Below the pieces are notes generated by a model, which was not told the origin of the DNA, ran no database searches, and worked only from the letters and a program-made list of their open reading frames with translations. A DNA stretch of 64,000 bases, taken from NCBI RefSeq assembly GCF_037911585.1, contig NZ_JBAJNS010000001.1, positions 4,635,501 to 4,699,500 of the forward strand, given 5' to 3'. The translations under genes were made by a program, and so were the position numbers. This document shows positions 51,480 to 61,219 of the stretch, piece after piece; the stretch's first letter is position 1, and every line of letters begins with the position of its first letter. This DNA is from Streptomyces sp. GSL17-111. GTDB taxonomy: Bacteria > Actinomycetota > Actinomycetes > Streptomycetales > Streptomycetaceae.

Positions 51480-54400
51480 GTGAAGTCCCTCAGAGGACGC
51501 TTGCCCGACCGGCGCGTCCCACGCCGCGCGAAGGTCCCGATCGCCGTCGGGCTGAGCCTCGCCGTGGCCACCGGTCTGGTGCAGTTCGTCGCCTTCGACG
51601 ACACCGGCGACGGCCGGCCCGACGTCCAGAGCTCCGGCGACCCCGCCGAGGGGAGGAACGCCGAGGCGAAGCCCCGCGCCTCCGACCCGGCGCGGGACGC
51701 CGCCGTCACGACCCTGGAGGACGCCGACTGGCCGCACGCCGCCAGCGCCTCCGTGCCCGTCGGTGAACGGGACGGTTCCGGCAAGGCCACCGTGATCGGC
51801 GGCCTCCCCGTCACGGTCACGGCCGCCGACGCCGACGCCGCCGACCCCGCCAAGGTCACCGTCTCCTCGCTCGGCCGCGAACGGGCCGCCGAGACGGGCA
51901 GCGCGGCCCTGCTCAAGGTCGCCCGCGCGGACGGCGAGGCCGACCCCGCTTCCGTGGAACTGACGCTCGACTACGGCGAGTTCGCCGAAGCCTACGGCGG
52001 CGGCTACGGCGCCCGGCTGCGCCTCGTCCAGCTCCCCGAGTGCGCCACACACGCCACCCCCGGCAGCGCGGAGTGCCCGGAGCTTCCCGAGCCGCTGCCC
52101 ACCCGCAACGACGTCGCGGGCCACACCCTGACCGCCACCGTGGAGGCCCACGGAGCCCGGGACGGCCTCTCCACCCAGGCCGGGGAGCCCGCACGGCTGC
52201 TGGCCGTCAGCGCGGGCGACTCCTCCGCCCAGGGCGACTACAAGGCCACCAAGCTCTCGCCCTCGGCGGAGTGGTCGGTGGCCAAGTCCTCCGGCGGGTT
52301 CTCCTGGAGCTACCCGTTCCGGACGGTGCCGACGCCGGGCGGGCTGAAGCCGAGCATCGGGCTCAGCTACTCCTCGCAGGCCGTGGACGGCCAGACCTCG
52401 GCCACCAACAACCAGGGCTCCTGGATCGGTGAGGGCTTCTCCTTCGAACCGGGCTACATCGAGCGCCGCTACAAGCCCTGCGCCGACGACGGCCACGACA
52501 CCTCCGCCGAGCAGTGCTGGGCCTTCGACAACGCCACCATGATGCTCGACGGCGCCTCCGGTGAGCTGATCAAGGACGACGACACCGGCGAGTGGCACCT
52601 CACCGGCGAGAACGGCGCCCGGATCGAGAAGCTCACCGGCGCCTCCAACGGCGACGACAACGGTGAGCACTGGAAGGTCACCACCACCGACGGCACCGAG
52701 TACTACTTCGGGCTCAACCGCCGCCCCGGCTGGTCCTCCGGCGACGAGCAGACCCACTCCACCTGGACGACCCCCGTCTTCGGCGACGACTCCGGCGAGC
52801 CCTGCTACGACGCGACCTTCGCCGACGCCCACTGCCAGCAGGCCTGGCGCTGGAACCTGGACTACGTCAAGGACACGCACGGCAACGTGATGTCCTACCT
52901 GTACGGCAAGGAGACCAACCACTACGCGCTGAACGGGAAGACGGACGTCGACGGGACGTCCTACACCCGCGGCGGCTACCTCAAGCGCGTCGACTACGGC
53001 CAGCGCGACGGAGAGGTCTTCACCACCGACCCCGCCGCCCGCGTCGTCTTCACCACCGCCGAGCGCTGCCTGCCCACCGACGACTTCGACTGCGCGGCGA
53101 GCAAGTTCACCGACGACAACGCCGAGCACTGGCCCGACACCCCCGTGGACCGGTACTGCAAGGCCGGCACGGAGTGCGACGCCAGCCAGGCGTCCGCCAC
53201 CTTCTGGACGCGCAAGCGGCTCACCGGCATCACCACCCAGATGCACACCGGTGACGGCTCCTACCAGGACGTGGACGCCTGGACGTTCACGCACCTGTTC
53301 ACCGACAACGGCGACGACTCCAAGACGCTGTGGCTCTCGAAGATCGACCACGAGGGCAAGGTCGACGGCAGCGCGGAGCTGCCCGCCCTGGAGCTCCAGG
53401 GCGAACAGCTCGTCAACCGCGTGGACGCGGACGGCGACAACATCGCCCCCTTCCACCGCTTCCGCCTCAGCTCCGTCCTCACCGAGACCGGCACCCAGCT
53501 CGACGTCAACTACGCGCCCACCGAGTGCACCGCCGACGCGCTGCCCGAGCCCGGTGAGCAGACCAAGCGCTGCTACCCCGTGCGCTGGGCCCCGCCCGGC
53601 CACATCGACCCGATCACCGACTGGTTCCACAAGTACGTCGTCGCCGAGATCATCCAGACCGACCGCACCGGCGGCGCCCGCGACCTCGTCACCCGCTACG
53701 ACTACCAGGGCCCGGCCGGCTGGCGGCACGGCGAGAAGGACGGCATCACCGACGAGGAGATGCTGACCTGGGACCAGTGGCAGGGCTACGGCAAGGTCAC
53801 CGTCACCAGCGGCGACGGCCAGACCATGCCCACCCGGATCGACTACACCTTCCTCCAGGGCCTCGACGGCGACAAGAAGCCCGGCGGCGGCACCCGCACC
53901 GAAAGCGTCACCGACTCCACCGGCACGAGCTACACCGGGCACAAGGAGTACACCGGCTTCGAGCTGGAAGCGGCCACCTACGACGGCGACGAGGTCGTCG
54001 CCAAGACCATCAGCGAGCCGTGGAAGCACGTCACCGCGACCCAGACCAAGCCGTGGAAGACGACGAGGGCCACCCTCGTCCGGCCACAGACCAGCCGCGG
54101 CTTCAAGGCACTCGCCGACGGCAGTTGGCGCGAGACGAAGTCCACGACCACGTTCGACACGTCCGTCCGCAGCGGCCGTGCCACGCGGATCGAGGAACTC
54201 GGCGACCTCTCCACCACCGACGACGACACCTGCACCCGGCTGTGGTACGCGGACAACCCCGACAAGAACATGTACGAGGTGCCGTCGCGCAGCGAGAAGG
54301 TGGCGGTCGACTGCTCGACCACCCCGGACCGCACGACGGACGTCCTCGCGGACGAGCGCACCGCCTACGACGGCGGCGACGTCGGTGACGCCCCCACCAA

Positions 54401-57400
54401 GGGCGACCCCACCACCACCGAGCGGCTGACGTCCCACGACGGCACCACCGCCACCTACCAGGCCACCGGCACCACCGCCTACGACGCCTTCGGCCGCCCC
54501 ACCTCCCAGACCGACGCGGGCGGCGCGACCACCACCACCGAGTACACCGACGTCCACGGCCTCATCGCGAAGACCGAGGTCACCAACGCGCTCGGGCACG
54601 TCACCACCACCGACTACGCCCCCGCCTGGGGCCAGTCCCGGGGCCAGACCGACCCCAACGGGCAGCGCACCGACCTGGCGTACGACCCGCTCGGCCGCCT
54701 GGTCTCGGTGTGGATGCCGGACCGGGACACGAGCCAGTCCCCGAGCATCAAGTACAGCTACGACATCAGCCGGGACGAGCCCGTCGCCGTCAGGACCGAG
54801 AAGCTGGAGATCGGCGGCACCTACGGTGTCGAGTACCAGCTCTACGACGGCCTCCTCCGCCCCCGGCAGAAGCAGACCGAGGGCCCCGACGGCACCCGCA
54901 TGGTCGCCGACGCCCACTACGACGGCACCGGAAAGGTCTGGAAGACCTCCGCCACCTACAACGCCGCAGGCACTCCCTCGTCGGAGCTGCTGCTCGTCTC
55001 CGACGGGGAGGTCGGCGCCCAGACGCTCCACGAGTACGACGGTCTGGGACGGCCGACGCGGCAGACGTTCGCCGTCGCCGGGGTGGAGCAGTGGAGCTCC
55101 ACCACCGACTACGACGGCCAGTACACCCACGTCGACCCGCCCGAGGGCGGCGTGCCGACCACGACCGTCACCAACGCGGCGGGCCAGACCACCGAGGTGT
55201 GGCACTGGGACGGCCCCACCCCGAACCCGGGCGGCGGAGCCGGACCGGGCAACGGCTACGACACCACGGCCTACACCTTCACCCCGGCCGGGCGACTGGA
55301 GACCGTCACCGACGCGGAGGGCAACACCTGGCGGTACGAGTACGACCAGCTGGGCCGCAAGGTCAAGAGCATCGACCCGGACGCGGGCACCTCCACGATG
55401 GTCTACGACGAGCTGGACCAGCTCGTCTCGAGCACCGACGCCCGTGGCGAGAAGACCTCCACCGTCTACGACGTACTCGGCCGCCCCACCACCACCTGGG
55501 AGGGCGACCCGGAGACCGGCACCAGACTGACCGAGACCCGCTACGACCGCGAGGGCTGGCTCGGCCAGGCGTACGCCTCGCTGCGCTACACCGGGGACGG
55601 CGACGAGTACTTCGGCTCCGTCGTCCAGTCCATGGACGAGTTCTACCGGCCACTGAAGACCGCCCACCGCGTGCCCGACTCCGAAGGGGCCCTCGCGGGC
55701 GTCTACACCTTCACCCAGAGCTACAACCGCGACGGCACCCTCCAGAGCACCGGAATGCCCGCCGCCGGTGGGTTGGAGGCGGAGTCACTCGCCTACGACT
55801 ACGACGAACTCCAGCGCGCGACCGGCCTGTCGGGCAACGACACGCCCTACGTCGAGGAGACGACGTACTCGCCGACCAGCCTCCTCCAGCAACTCGCCCT
55901 GAACATGGACGACGGGGAGACGCTGTGGCAGACCTTCGACTACGAGAAGGGCACCGACCGGCTCACCCGCTCACTGCTCGACGCGTCCACGCAGGAGACC
56001 CCGCTCCGCTCGGCGGACTACTCCTACGACGCGGCGGGCAACATCCTGTCCATCGCGGACCGCGCGGGCGTCGCCCCCGACGTCCAGTGCTTCGCCTACG
56101 ACACCGGCCGACGCCTGTCCGAGGCGTGGACCCCGGCGGCCGACACCCAGACGGCCGCCGGCTCCGGCACCGTCAGCGGCCAGCTGGACGGCAGCAGCCC
56201 GTCCGCCTGTGACGCCGCCCCCGGCGCCGCCCCTCTCGGCGGCCCGGCGCCCTACTGGTCGTCCTACACGGTCGACTCCATCGGCAACCGCACCCAGGAG
56301 GTCCAGCACGACACCGGCCTCGACCCGGCCCAGGACACCACCCGCACCTACACCTACGGCGAGGGCGACGCCGGTCCCCACGCGGTCACCAAGGTCGTCG
56401 AGGACGGCCCCACCGTGGACCAGCAGTCCACCTACGCCTACGACGCGACCGGCAACACCACCGAGCGCGTCATCGGCGGCGACACCCAGACCCTGGAGTG
56501 GAACGCCGAAGGCAAGCTGACCCGGACCACCGAGGCCGGCGGCGACGAGGCGAGCTACGTCTACAACGCCGGCGGCGACCGCGTCCTGCGGCGCGACGCC
56601 ACGTCCACCACGGTGTACCTGCCCGGCATGGAGCTGCGGCTCGCCAACGGCTCGACCACCGTCGAAGCCACCCGCTACTACGCGTTCGCGGGCCAGACCA
56701 TCGCCGTCCGCACCGACGACGGCACGCTCTCCTACCTCGCCGACGACCACCAGGGCACCGCCCAGTTGGCCGTCGACGCCGCGACCGGCCAGGTATCTCA
56801 GCGCCGCTTCAACCCCTACGGCCAGGACCGGGGTTCCCCCACCGGCCAGTGGCCGGGCGAGAAGGGCTACGTCGGCGGCACGATCGACCGCCAGACCGGC
56901 CTCACTCACATAGGAGCACGTCAGTACGACTCCGAACTGGGCAAGTTCATCTCGGTCGACCCGATCATCGACTACACCGACCCGCAGCAGGTCAACGGCT
57001 ACGCCTACGCCAACAACAGCCCGGTCACCAACTCCGACCCGTCGGGTCTGCTGCTCATCGGTGGCGGCGGTGGCGGTAGCAGTAGCGGAACCTTCGTCGA
57101 TGGGTGGGCCATCGCCCTCGGTCTTGGGAATGGCCGTGGCCACGAGTCCACTGAGGTCCGCGAGGCCCAGGACGACGTCAACCGGGCCCAGAGCAACTAC
57201 AACGCCGCCCGGCAGCAGACCGTCGACGCCGCCAAGGAACTCGTCGAGATCGCCAAGGACATCCTCGGCATCAACGCGGCGATGGACTGCTTCTCCAGCG
57301 GCGACCTGGCAGCCTGCGGCGAGACCGCGCTCAACATCGCCGGCACCTTCGTCGGCGGCCTGGCGGGCAAGATCCTCGCCAAGTACGGCGCACCCTGGCA

Positions 57401-58430
57401 GTGGGCGAAGGGCGCCCGCATGGTCAAACGCGTCTGGGGTCTCCTGGGCGACCTGACCTCGGGCGTCAAGGGGATGTGGAAGCACTCCAAGACGCTCAGC
57501 AAGGCCAAGGACAAACTCAGTGCCGCCAGAAAGAAGGCGAGCAAGAACCGCTCGGAAGGCCGCTCCGAACCCGAAGGCGCCGACCGCCCGTCCAGAGCGG
57601 AGAGCCCGGACGGCCCGGAGGGCGGTAGCTGCGCGACGAACAGCTTCGTCCCCGGCACCCGCGTCCTCATGGCCGACGGGTCCACGAAGCCGATCGAGGA
57701 CGTGGAGCTCGGTGACAAGGTCATCGCCACCGATCCGGGGACGGGCGAGACCGAAGTCGAAACCGTCACGGCGGAGATCACCGGCTCGGGAGCCAAGAAC
57801 CTCGTCAAGGTCACCCTCGACCTCGACGGCGAAAAGGGCGAGGAGACGGCCTCCGTCACCGCGACCGACGGCCACCCGTTCTGGGTCCCCGAACTGGACG
57901 AGTGGATCGACGCGACCGAGCTCCGGTCCGGCCAGTGGCTCCAGACCAGCGCGGGCACCCACGTCCAGATCACCGCGGTCGAACGCTGGACCCAGCAGGC
58001 CACCGTCCACAACCTCACCGTCACGGACCTCCACACGTACTACGTGCAGGTGGGTTCAGCCTCAGCACTTGCTCACAACTGCAAGAAGAACGTCACCGCC
58101 TACCACTACACGTCCAAGAAAAGCTTCAACAAGATTATGGGCAGCGGCAAGGAATCCATCACTCTCAGGGCTTCAAGTCCGTCGAAGGGAAACCCGCGCG
58201 GTGTTTATGTCACGGGTATGGGGCCCTCGGACGTCCTGAAGAAGCGCGGCGGATTCAAGTCTTACCTCGGGCTAACCAAGGAGAAGTCCGAGTACATGAT
58301 TGAGTTCGAAACCTGCGCTTGCTCTGTAGGGGGAAGACTGCCAGGTGGACGGCAACACGTCTGGTATGCACCTGGTGATCTCAGTATTGCGAGAGCGGCC
58401 ATCCGGTACGCTGGCCGAGTGAACCGGTAG
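51480..58430 (+). CDS. RHS-repeat polymorphic toxin with HINT processing domain and C-terminal toxin tip
   Basis: 2316 residues. N-terminal membrane/signal anchor (KVPIAVGLSLAVATGLVQFV, about 19-38); SpvB-like beta region (FSWSYPFRTVPTPGGLKPSIGLSYSSQAVDG near 275-310); many YD/RHS repeats such as YDAFGRPTSQTDAGGATTTTEY. The RHS core ends with GYVGGTIDRQTGLTHIGARQYD...NSDPSGL (about 1796-1854). A linker with a hydrophobic pretoxin segment leads to a HINT domain: Cys2051 (SCATNSFVPGTRVLMADGS), TDGHPFWVPELDEW, and HNC at 2199-2201. The last 116 residues form the toxin (see separate entry). GTG 51480 has GGGAGTGGAG upstream. Such RHS shells encapsulate and release the tip. Followed 4 bp later by the immunity candidate. 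Confidence 0.93.
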   Translation: MKSLRGRLPDRRVPRRAKVPIAVGLSLAVATGLVQFVAFDDTGDGRPDVQSSGDPAEGRNAEAKPRASDPARDAAVTTLEDADWPHAASASVPVGERDGSGKATVIGGLPVTVTAADADAADPAKVTVSSLGRERAAETGSAALLKVARADGEADPASVELTLDYGEFAEAYGGGYGARLRLVQLPECATHATPGSAECPELPEPLPTRNDVAGHTLTATVEAHGARDGLSTQAGEPARLLAVSAGDSSAQGDYKATKLSPSAEWSVAKSSGGFSWSYPFRTVPTPGGLKPSIGLSYSSQAVDGQTSATNNQGSWIGEGFSFEPGYIERRYKPCADDGHDTSAEQCWAFDNATMMLDGASGELIKDDDTGEWHLTGENGARIEKLTGASNGDDNGEHWKVTTTDGTEYYFGLNRRPGWSSGDEQTHSTWTTPVFGDDSGEPCYDATFADAHCQQAWRWNLDYVKDTHGNVMSYLYGKETNHYALNGKTDVDGTSYTRGGYLKRVDYGQRDGEVFTTDPAARVVFTTAERCLPTDDFDCAASKFTDDNAEHWPDTPVDRYCKAGTECDASQASATFWTRKRLTGITTQMHTGDGSYQDVDAWTFTHLFTDNGDDSKTLWLSKIDHEGKVDGSAELPALELQGEQLVNRVDADGDNIAPFHRFRLSSVLTETGTQLDVNYAPTECTADALPEPGEQTKRCYPVRWAPPGHIDPITDWFHKYVVAEIIQTDRTGGARDLVTRYDYQGPAGWRHGEKDGITDEEMLTWDQWQGYGKVTVTSGDGQTMPTRIDYTFLQGLDGDKKPGGGTRTESVTDSTGTSYTGHKEYTGFELEAATYDGDEVVAKTISEPWKHVTATQTKPWKTTRATLVRPQTSRGFKALADGSWRETKSTTTFDTSVRSGRATRIEELGDLSTTDDDTCTRLWYADNPDKNMYEVPSRSEKVAVDCSTTPDRTTDVLADERTAYDGGDVGDAPTKGDPTTTERLTSHDGTTATYQATGTTAYDAFGRPTSQTDAGGATTTTEYTDVHGLIAKTEVTNALGHVTTTDYAPAWGQSRGQTDPNGQRTDLAYDPLGRLVSVWMPDRDTSQSPSIKYSYDISRDEPVAVRTEKLEIGGTYGVEYQLYDGLLRPRQKQTEGPDGTRMVADAHYDGTGKVWKTSATYNAAGTPSSELLLVSDGEVGAQTLHEYDGLGRPTRQTFAVAGVEQWSSTTDYDGQYTHVDPPEGGVPTTTVTNAAGQTTEVWHWDGPTPNPGGGAGPGNGYDTTAYTFTPAGRLETVTDAEGNTWRYEYDQLGRKVKSIDPDAGTSTMVYDELDQLVSSTDARGEKTSTVYDVLGRPTTTWEGDPETGTRLTETRYDREGWLGQAYASLRYTGDGDEYFGSVVQSMDEFYRPLKTAHRVPDSEGALAGVYTFTQSYNRDGTLQSTGMPAAGGLEAESLAYDYDELQRATGLSGNDTPYVEETTYSPTSLLQQLALNMDDGETLWQTFDYEKGTDRLTRSLLDASTQETPLRSADYSYDAAGNILSIADRAGVAPDVQCFAYDTGRRLSEAWTPAADTQTAAGSGTVSGQLDGSSPSACDAAPGAAPLGGPAPYWSSYTVDSIGNRTQEVQHDTGLDPAQDTTRTYTYGEGDAGPHAVTKVVEDGPTVDQQSTYAYDATGNTTERVIGGDTQTLEWNAEGKLTRTTEAGGDEASYVYNAGGDRVLRRDATSTTVYLPGMELRLANGSTTVEATRYYAFAGQTIAVRTDDGTLSYLADDHQGTAQLAVDAATGQVSQRRFNPYGQDRGSPTGQWPGEKGYVGGTIDRQTGLTHIGARQYDSELGKFISVDPIIDYTDPQQVNGYAYANNSPVTNSDPSGLLLIGGGGGGSSSGTFVDGWAIALGLGNGRGHESTEVREAQDDVNRAQSNYNAARQQTVDAAKELVEIAKDILGINAAMDCFSSGDLAACGETALNIAGTFVGGLAGKILAKYGAPWQWAKGARMVKRVWGLLGDLTSGVKGMWKHSKTLSKAKDKLSAARKKASKNRSEGRSEPEGADRPSRAESPDGPEGGSCATNSFVPGTRVLMADGSTKPIEDVELGDKVIATDPGTGETEVETVTAEITGSGAKNLVKVTLDLDGEKGEETASVTATDGHPFWVPELDEWIDATELRSGQWLQTSAGTHVQITAVERWTQQATVHNLTVTDLHTYYVQVGSASALAHNCKKNVTAYHYTSKKSFNKIMGSGKESITLRASSPSKGNPRGVYVTGMGPSDVLKKRGGFKSYLGLTKEKSEYMIEFETCACSVGGRLPGGRQHVWYAPGDLSIARAAIRYAGRVNR
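58080..58427 (+). other. C-terminal toxin domain of the RHS protein, HYD1/ART-like
   Basis: From Cys2201 to Arg2316. Motifs: YHYTSKKSFNKIM (His2209-Tyr2210-Thr2211), LRASSPS, GVYVTGMGPSD (Tyr2243) and a late MIEFE (Glu2275, Glu2277). The order HYT..., GVYVT..., acidic fits the HYD1-type ADP-ribosyltransferase toxins (Tox-ART-HYD1), where the first His and a Tyr hold NAD+ and the late acidic residue acts. This assignment is from motif memory and should be tested by profile search. Base composition is lower in GC than the rest of the gene. Confidence 0.6.
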
Positions 58431-58434
58431 CGGG

Positions 58435-58935
58435 GTGAAAAGAGTGGACATCACAGGGTTTTCCACAGAGTTCATTGTGGGAGGTGACTTCGTGGACGTC
58501 GTCCGGAGGTTCTCCTTCGGGTTGCGCGACAGGTGGCCTCAGCACTTGGTGAACGAAGAAAAATGTGACCGCTTCGACTTCGAAGCACTGCGGGAGCAGG
58601 TTCTCGCCGAGTCGGCCGACGTCGTCACGTTCTCGCGCGATCAAGCGATGGAAGCCTTCTGGGAGGAGAACGGCTACGCTGTGGACCCTGCGGGAGAGGG
58701 GCCTGTTGGTCTCCTGTACCGAGTTGAGGAGAAGGTCCTCCTGAACGCTGCCCAGGGGAGTTCTTCCGAGCGGGGCTATGCCTGGACGGGTTGCGTGAGT
58801 CTTCCTGTCGGCACTTACGTCTCCCTCATGACCCCCGATGATCCGGCCGAGTGCGCGTTCTCCGAATGGGTGCGCGGTAGGTTCTGTGCTGCGCAGTTCC
58901 CTGAAGACTCCTCCGGAGGCTCTCTGTCGTCCTGA
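58435..58935 (+). CDS. Candidate immunity protein for the RHS toxin
   Basis: 166 residues, soluble, acidic, no recognised family. MKRVDITGFSTEFIVGGDFVDVVRRFSFGLRDRWPQHLVNEEKCDRFDF then FSRDQAMEAFWEENGYAVDPAGEGPVGLLYRVEEKVLL and GYAWTGCVSLPVGTYVSLMTPDDP. Its start follows the toxin stop by 4 bp (GTG 58435; GTG 58444 also possible) and it shares the toxin tip's lower GC, as expected for a cassette. Immunity proteins in such loci bind and block the adjacent tip; no homologous family is recognised, so function is by position. A terminator follows 12 bp after the stop. Confidence 0.75.
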   Translation: MKRVDITGFSTEFIVGGDFVDVVRRFSFGLRDRWPQHLVNEEKCDRFDFEALREQVLAESADVVTFSRDQAMEAFWEENGYAVDPAGEGPVGLLYRVEEKVLLNAAQGSSSERGYAWTGCVSLPVGTYVSLMTPDDPAECAFSEWVRGRFCAAQFPEDSSGGSLSS

Positions 58936-58947
58936 GGGTGTGCTCAG

Positions 58948-58992
58948 TGTGGTGGTGTCGCGCTGTGGTGTTTGCGGCGCGGCACCACCACA
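58948..58992. terminator. Terminator after the toxin-immunity unit
   Basis: TGTGGTGGTG (58948-58957) pairs with CACCACCACA (58983-58992), 10 bp, with an inner CGCGC/GCGCG pairing in the loop. Lies 12 bp past the immunity stop and before a convergent remnant gene. Confidence 0.85.
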
Positions 58993-59038
58993 TTCACTTG
59001 CCATGTTCGCGCCCCGTGTCGAGCCGTTCCCGTCGGGC

Positions 59039-59977
59039 TCAGGGGGTGGTGGCGGTGCGCGGCGGGGTGAAGGCGCCCCAGTGGCCGTCGGGGAGCTTGG
59101 CTCGGACCTTGACCGCGTGCCGGGCCCCCCAGACGAGCGTCGCGGCGAACTCCCCGTCGAGGTGGATCTCGTAGGTGGTGGTTGAGCCGTCGGTCACGCT
59201 GTGGATCGCGGTGCCGCCTTGGAGGACGTCGTAGGACGTCACGCCGGTGTCGTCGGTCGCCTCCCGCCAGGTGAGGGTGGCCGCCCGGGAGCCGTCCGCC
59301 CGCGCCCGCAGGTCCTCCGGCCGCGTCGGAGGCTTCTCGTCCGGCCGGTCGGGGAGCGTCGTGACGGTGACCTCCCTGCTGAACGGTGAGAGGCTGCCGT
59401 CCCCGTCCTCGGCCCGGACGGTGAAGGTGTACTCGGAGGAGGGCCGCAGCCCGTCGACGTCCACCATGTACGTCTCGCCGGGCACCCGCGCGACGCGCTC
59501 CCTGTCGCAATGGACCTCGGGCAGCGGAACGTCGACGACCTCGCGCGCCGATGCACGGAAGGCCCTCGTCACCGTCGGCCAGGAGAGGTGCAGGTCGCGG
59601 GCCGCCTGGATGACCGTGGAGCCGGCATCGCGCACCCGGCGCCCGGCCGCCTGGCGCAGCCGGGTGGTGATCCGTGCCCCGGCCGGTATCTGGGCGACGC
59701 TCTCGGTGAACGACGTCCTCGGGCACGTCGGCTCGCGGCACCACCAGCGGCGCTTGTGCCACAACAGCACCAGCCCGTGCTCCCCGTAGGGAAGATCCCG
59801 AGGACGGGTCCGGGCTGTGCCCTTCACCTTCCAGGCGAAGGCGCCGCACTCCGGGCAGGCGCGAGCCGCTTCCTCCGCCGTGGCCAGATGCACCCGGCGG
59901 GTGCCGTCCTCAAGCCGCTCGACCCGTATGACGGACACCCCGTCGAGGTCGAGCAGCAACGTCGCTTCGTTGGGCAA
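59039..59977 (-). pseudogene. In-frame chimera: 5' end of an ISL3 transposase joined to an Fn3-domain tail
   Basis: About 312 codons from a TTG at 59977 (GGAGCC upstream; ATG/GTG alternatives further up to 60094). Residues 1-150 are the ISL3-transposase N-terminus: LPNEATLLLDLDGVSVIRVERLEDG, a zinc-ribbon (ARACPECGAF...RRWWCREPTCP) and an HTH (GSTVIQAARDLHLSWPTVTRAFR), stopping at DVPLPEV. From codon around 59510-59518 the frame changes character into fibronectin type III sequence (VDGLRPSSEYTFTVRAEDGDG, TTLPDRPDEKPPTRPEDLRARADGSRAATLTW, and a second module) ending naturally at TATTP. The transposase lacks its catalytic DDE core, and the Fn3 protein lacks its start, so both parents are broken. 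The join is open by chance. Confidence 0.8.
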
Positions 59978-60154
59978 GCCCGTGGCTCCTGCTTGATCTC
60001 TCCCCGGAGAACAGAACTGATCACGCGCTCGATGGCGAGGCAGCAGCGGCCCGGGGCTGTCGTTGCGGCGGATCGGCTCTGGCCGTCGGGTCACTGGCGC
60101 TTCGCAGGGCAGTGTGTTCAGGCGTCATGACGTGGGCCCCGGATCAGGTGGTGG

Positions 60155-61111
60155 TCATGCGGCCGCGTCGACGAGGGCTTGGAGCAGGCGCTGGGGGTCT
60201 TCGGCGATGCGGTTGCAGACGTAGAGCCACCATTCCGTGCCGAAGACGATGTACTCCCGGGTGGGGTGGCCGCGCTCGGCCATGGCCTGGAGGCGGTCGG
60301 GCCCGAGGCCGAGGAGGGTCTCGAACTCCCAAGGATCGGAATCGGTGCCCTTCCCTCCGAGGTGCTGGTCAATGCGGTTGATCAGATCCCAGTCGTGGGT
60401 GGCGAAGGAGCACGGATGGCCCGAGTCGGCCAACTGTTGCGCGTACGCGAGATAGGCGGCGGTCAGGGCCGGGGCCTCGCGCCTGTGGGCGATGGCCTCA
60501 GATTCGAGGAAGGCGCCCTTGACCAGGCGGATGCGGCCGGGACGGGAAAGCAGCTCCGCCAGGTCGTCTGCGGTGCGATGTAGGCGTGCCTGGACGGTGA
60601 TGCCCACATGGTCGAACCGCTCGCACAGCTTGCGGTGCAGGGCAAGAACCTCGTCGGTACGGTCGGAGCCTTCAGCCGAGATCACCATCTCCCGCCCGGT
60701 GTCGGCGGTGGCCTGGGCGATGCGGGAGGCGTTGGCAAGGGCAAGTTCCGCATCGACGGCCAGGCCGATGTGGGACGAGTCCAGGGAGATCGAGCACCCG
60801 GGTGGCAGTAGCCGGGCCGCGGAGAGGAACGTGTCGGTCTCTTCCGTGGCTCGCCGCGGGTCGCGGCAGCTCTCGCCCATGTACTCGACGTTCACGCGGT
60901 GGCCGACGGCCAGGACCTGCTGCGCCCGGTCCAGGGCGTCGGGCAGGGTTTCACCGGCCACGTACCGCCGCGCAACTTTGCGGGCCAGAGGGCCGAGGAC
61001 CGGGTCGCCTGGGACGCGCCACTTCAGCTCCTCGTCGAGCGCGAGCCCACGCAGGACTTGGGCAGCCTGTGACGAGAGGGCGGCGTTGGTGGCGGGGGTC
61101 TGCGTGGTCAT
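60155..61111 (-). CDS. Proline dehydrogenase (PutB-like, monofunctional)
   Basis: 318 residues of the FAD-dependent TIM-barrel proline dehydrogenase that oxidises proline to pyrroline-5-carboxylate. Seen: GHRVNVEYMGESCRDP, SISLDSSHIGLAVD, ISAEGSDRTDEVLALHRKL, VQARLHRTADDLAELLSRPGRIRLVKGAFLE, CSFATHDWDLINRIDQHL and FETLLGLGPDRLQAMAERGHPTREYIVFGTEWWLYVCNRI. Monofunctional, as in Gram-positives, with the P5C dehydrogenase absent here. ATG 61111. Divergent from a GlxA-like regulator that probably controls it through the repeat at 61183-61219. Proline is an osmolyte and nitrogen source; role inferred. Confidence 0.9.
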   Translation of the reverse strand: MTTQTPATNAALSSQAAQVLRGLALDEELKWRVPGDPVLGPLARKVARRYVAGETLPDALDRAQQVLAVGHRVNVEYMGESCRDPRRATEETDTFLSAARLLPPGCSISLDSSHIGLAVDAELALANASRIAQATADTGREMVISAEGSDRTDEVLALHRKLCERFDHVGITVQARLHRTADDLAELLSRPGRIRLVKGAFLESEAIAHRREAPALTAAYLAYAQQLADSGHPCSFATHDWDLINRIDQHLGGKGTDSDPWEFETLLGLGPDRLQAMAERGHPTREYIVFGTEWWLYVCNRIAEDPQRLLQALVDAAA

Positions 61112-61182
61112 GCGCTGTGCCTAGCTGTTCGCGGGATGGATGAATGCCTGCGAGCCTGCCAGCCCGGTGCTCCCACCTGAGA

Positions 61183-61219
61183 GTGGCAGAAACGACAGGT
61201 AAGCTGAAATTCCTGCCAC
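61183..61219. promoter_or_regulatory. Inverted repeat between putB-like and glxA-like genes
   Basis: GTGGCAG (61183-61189) and CTGCCAC (61213-61219) flank a 23-bp spacer in the 133-bp divergent promoter region, 26 bp before the regulator start. TGGCAG half sites suit the AraC-type GlxA regulators, which bind as dimers. Confidence 0.55.

Noticed and set aside
60000..60154. Terminal inverted repeat or target-site duplication of the ISL3 remnant
   Set aside because: No repeat pairs on the two sides of the fragment; the element end could not be located.
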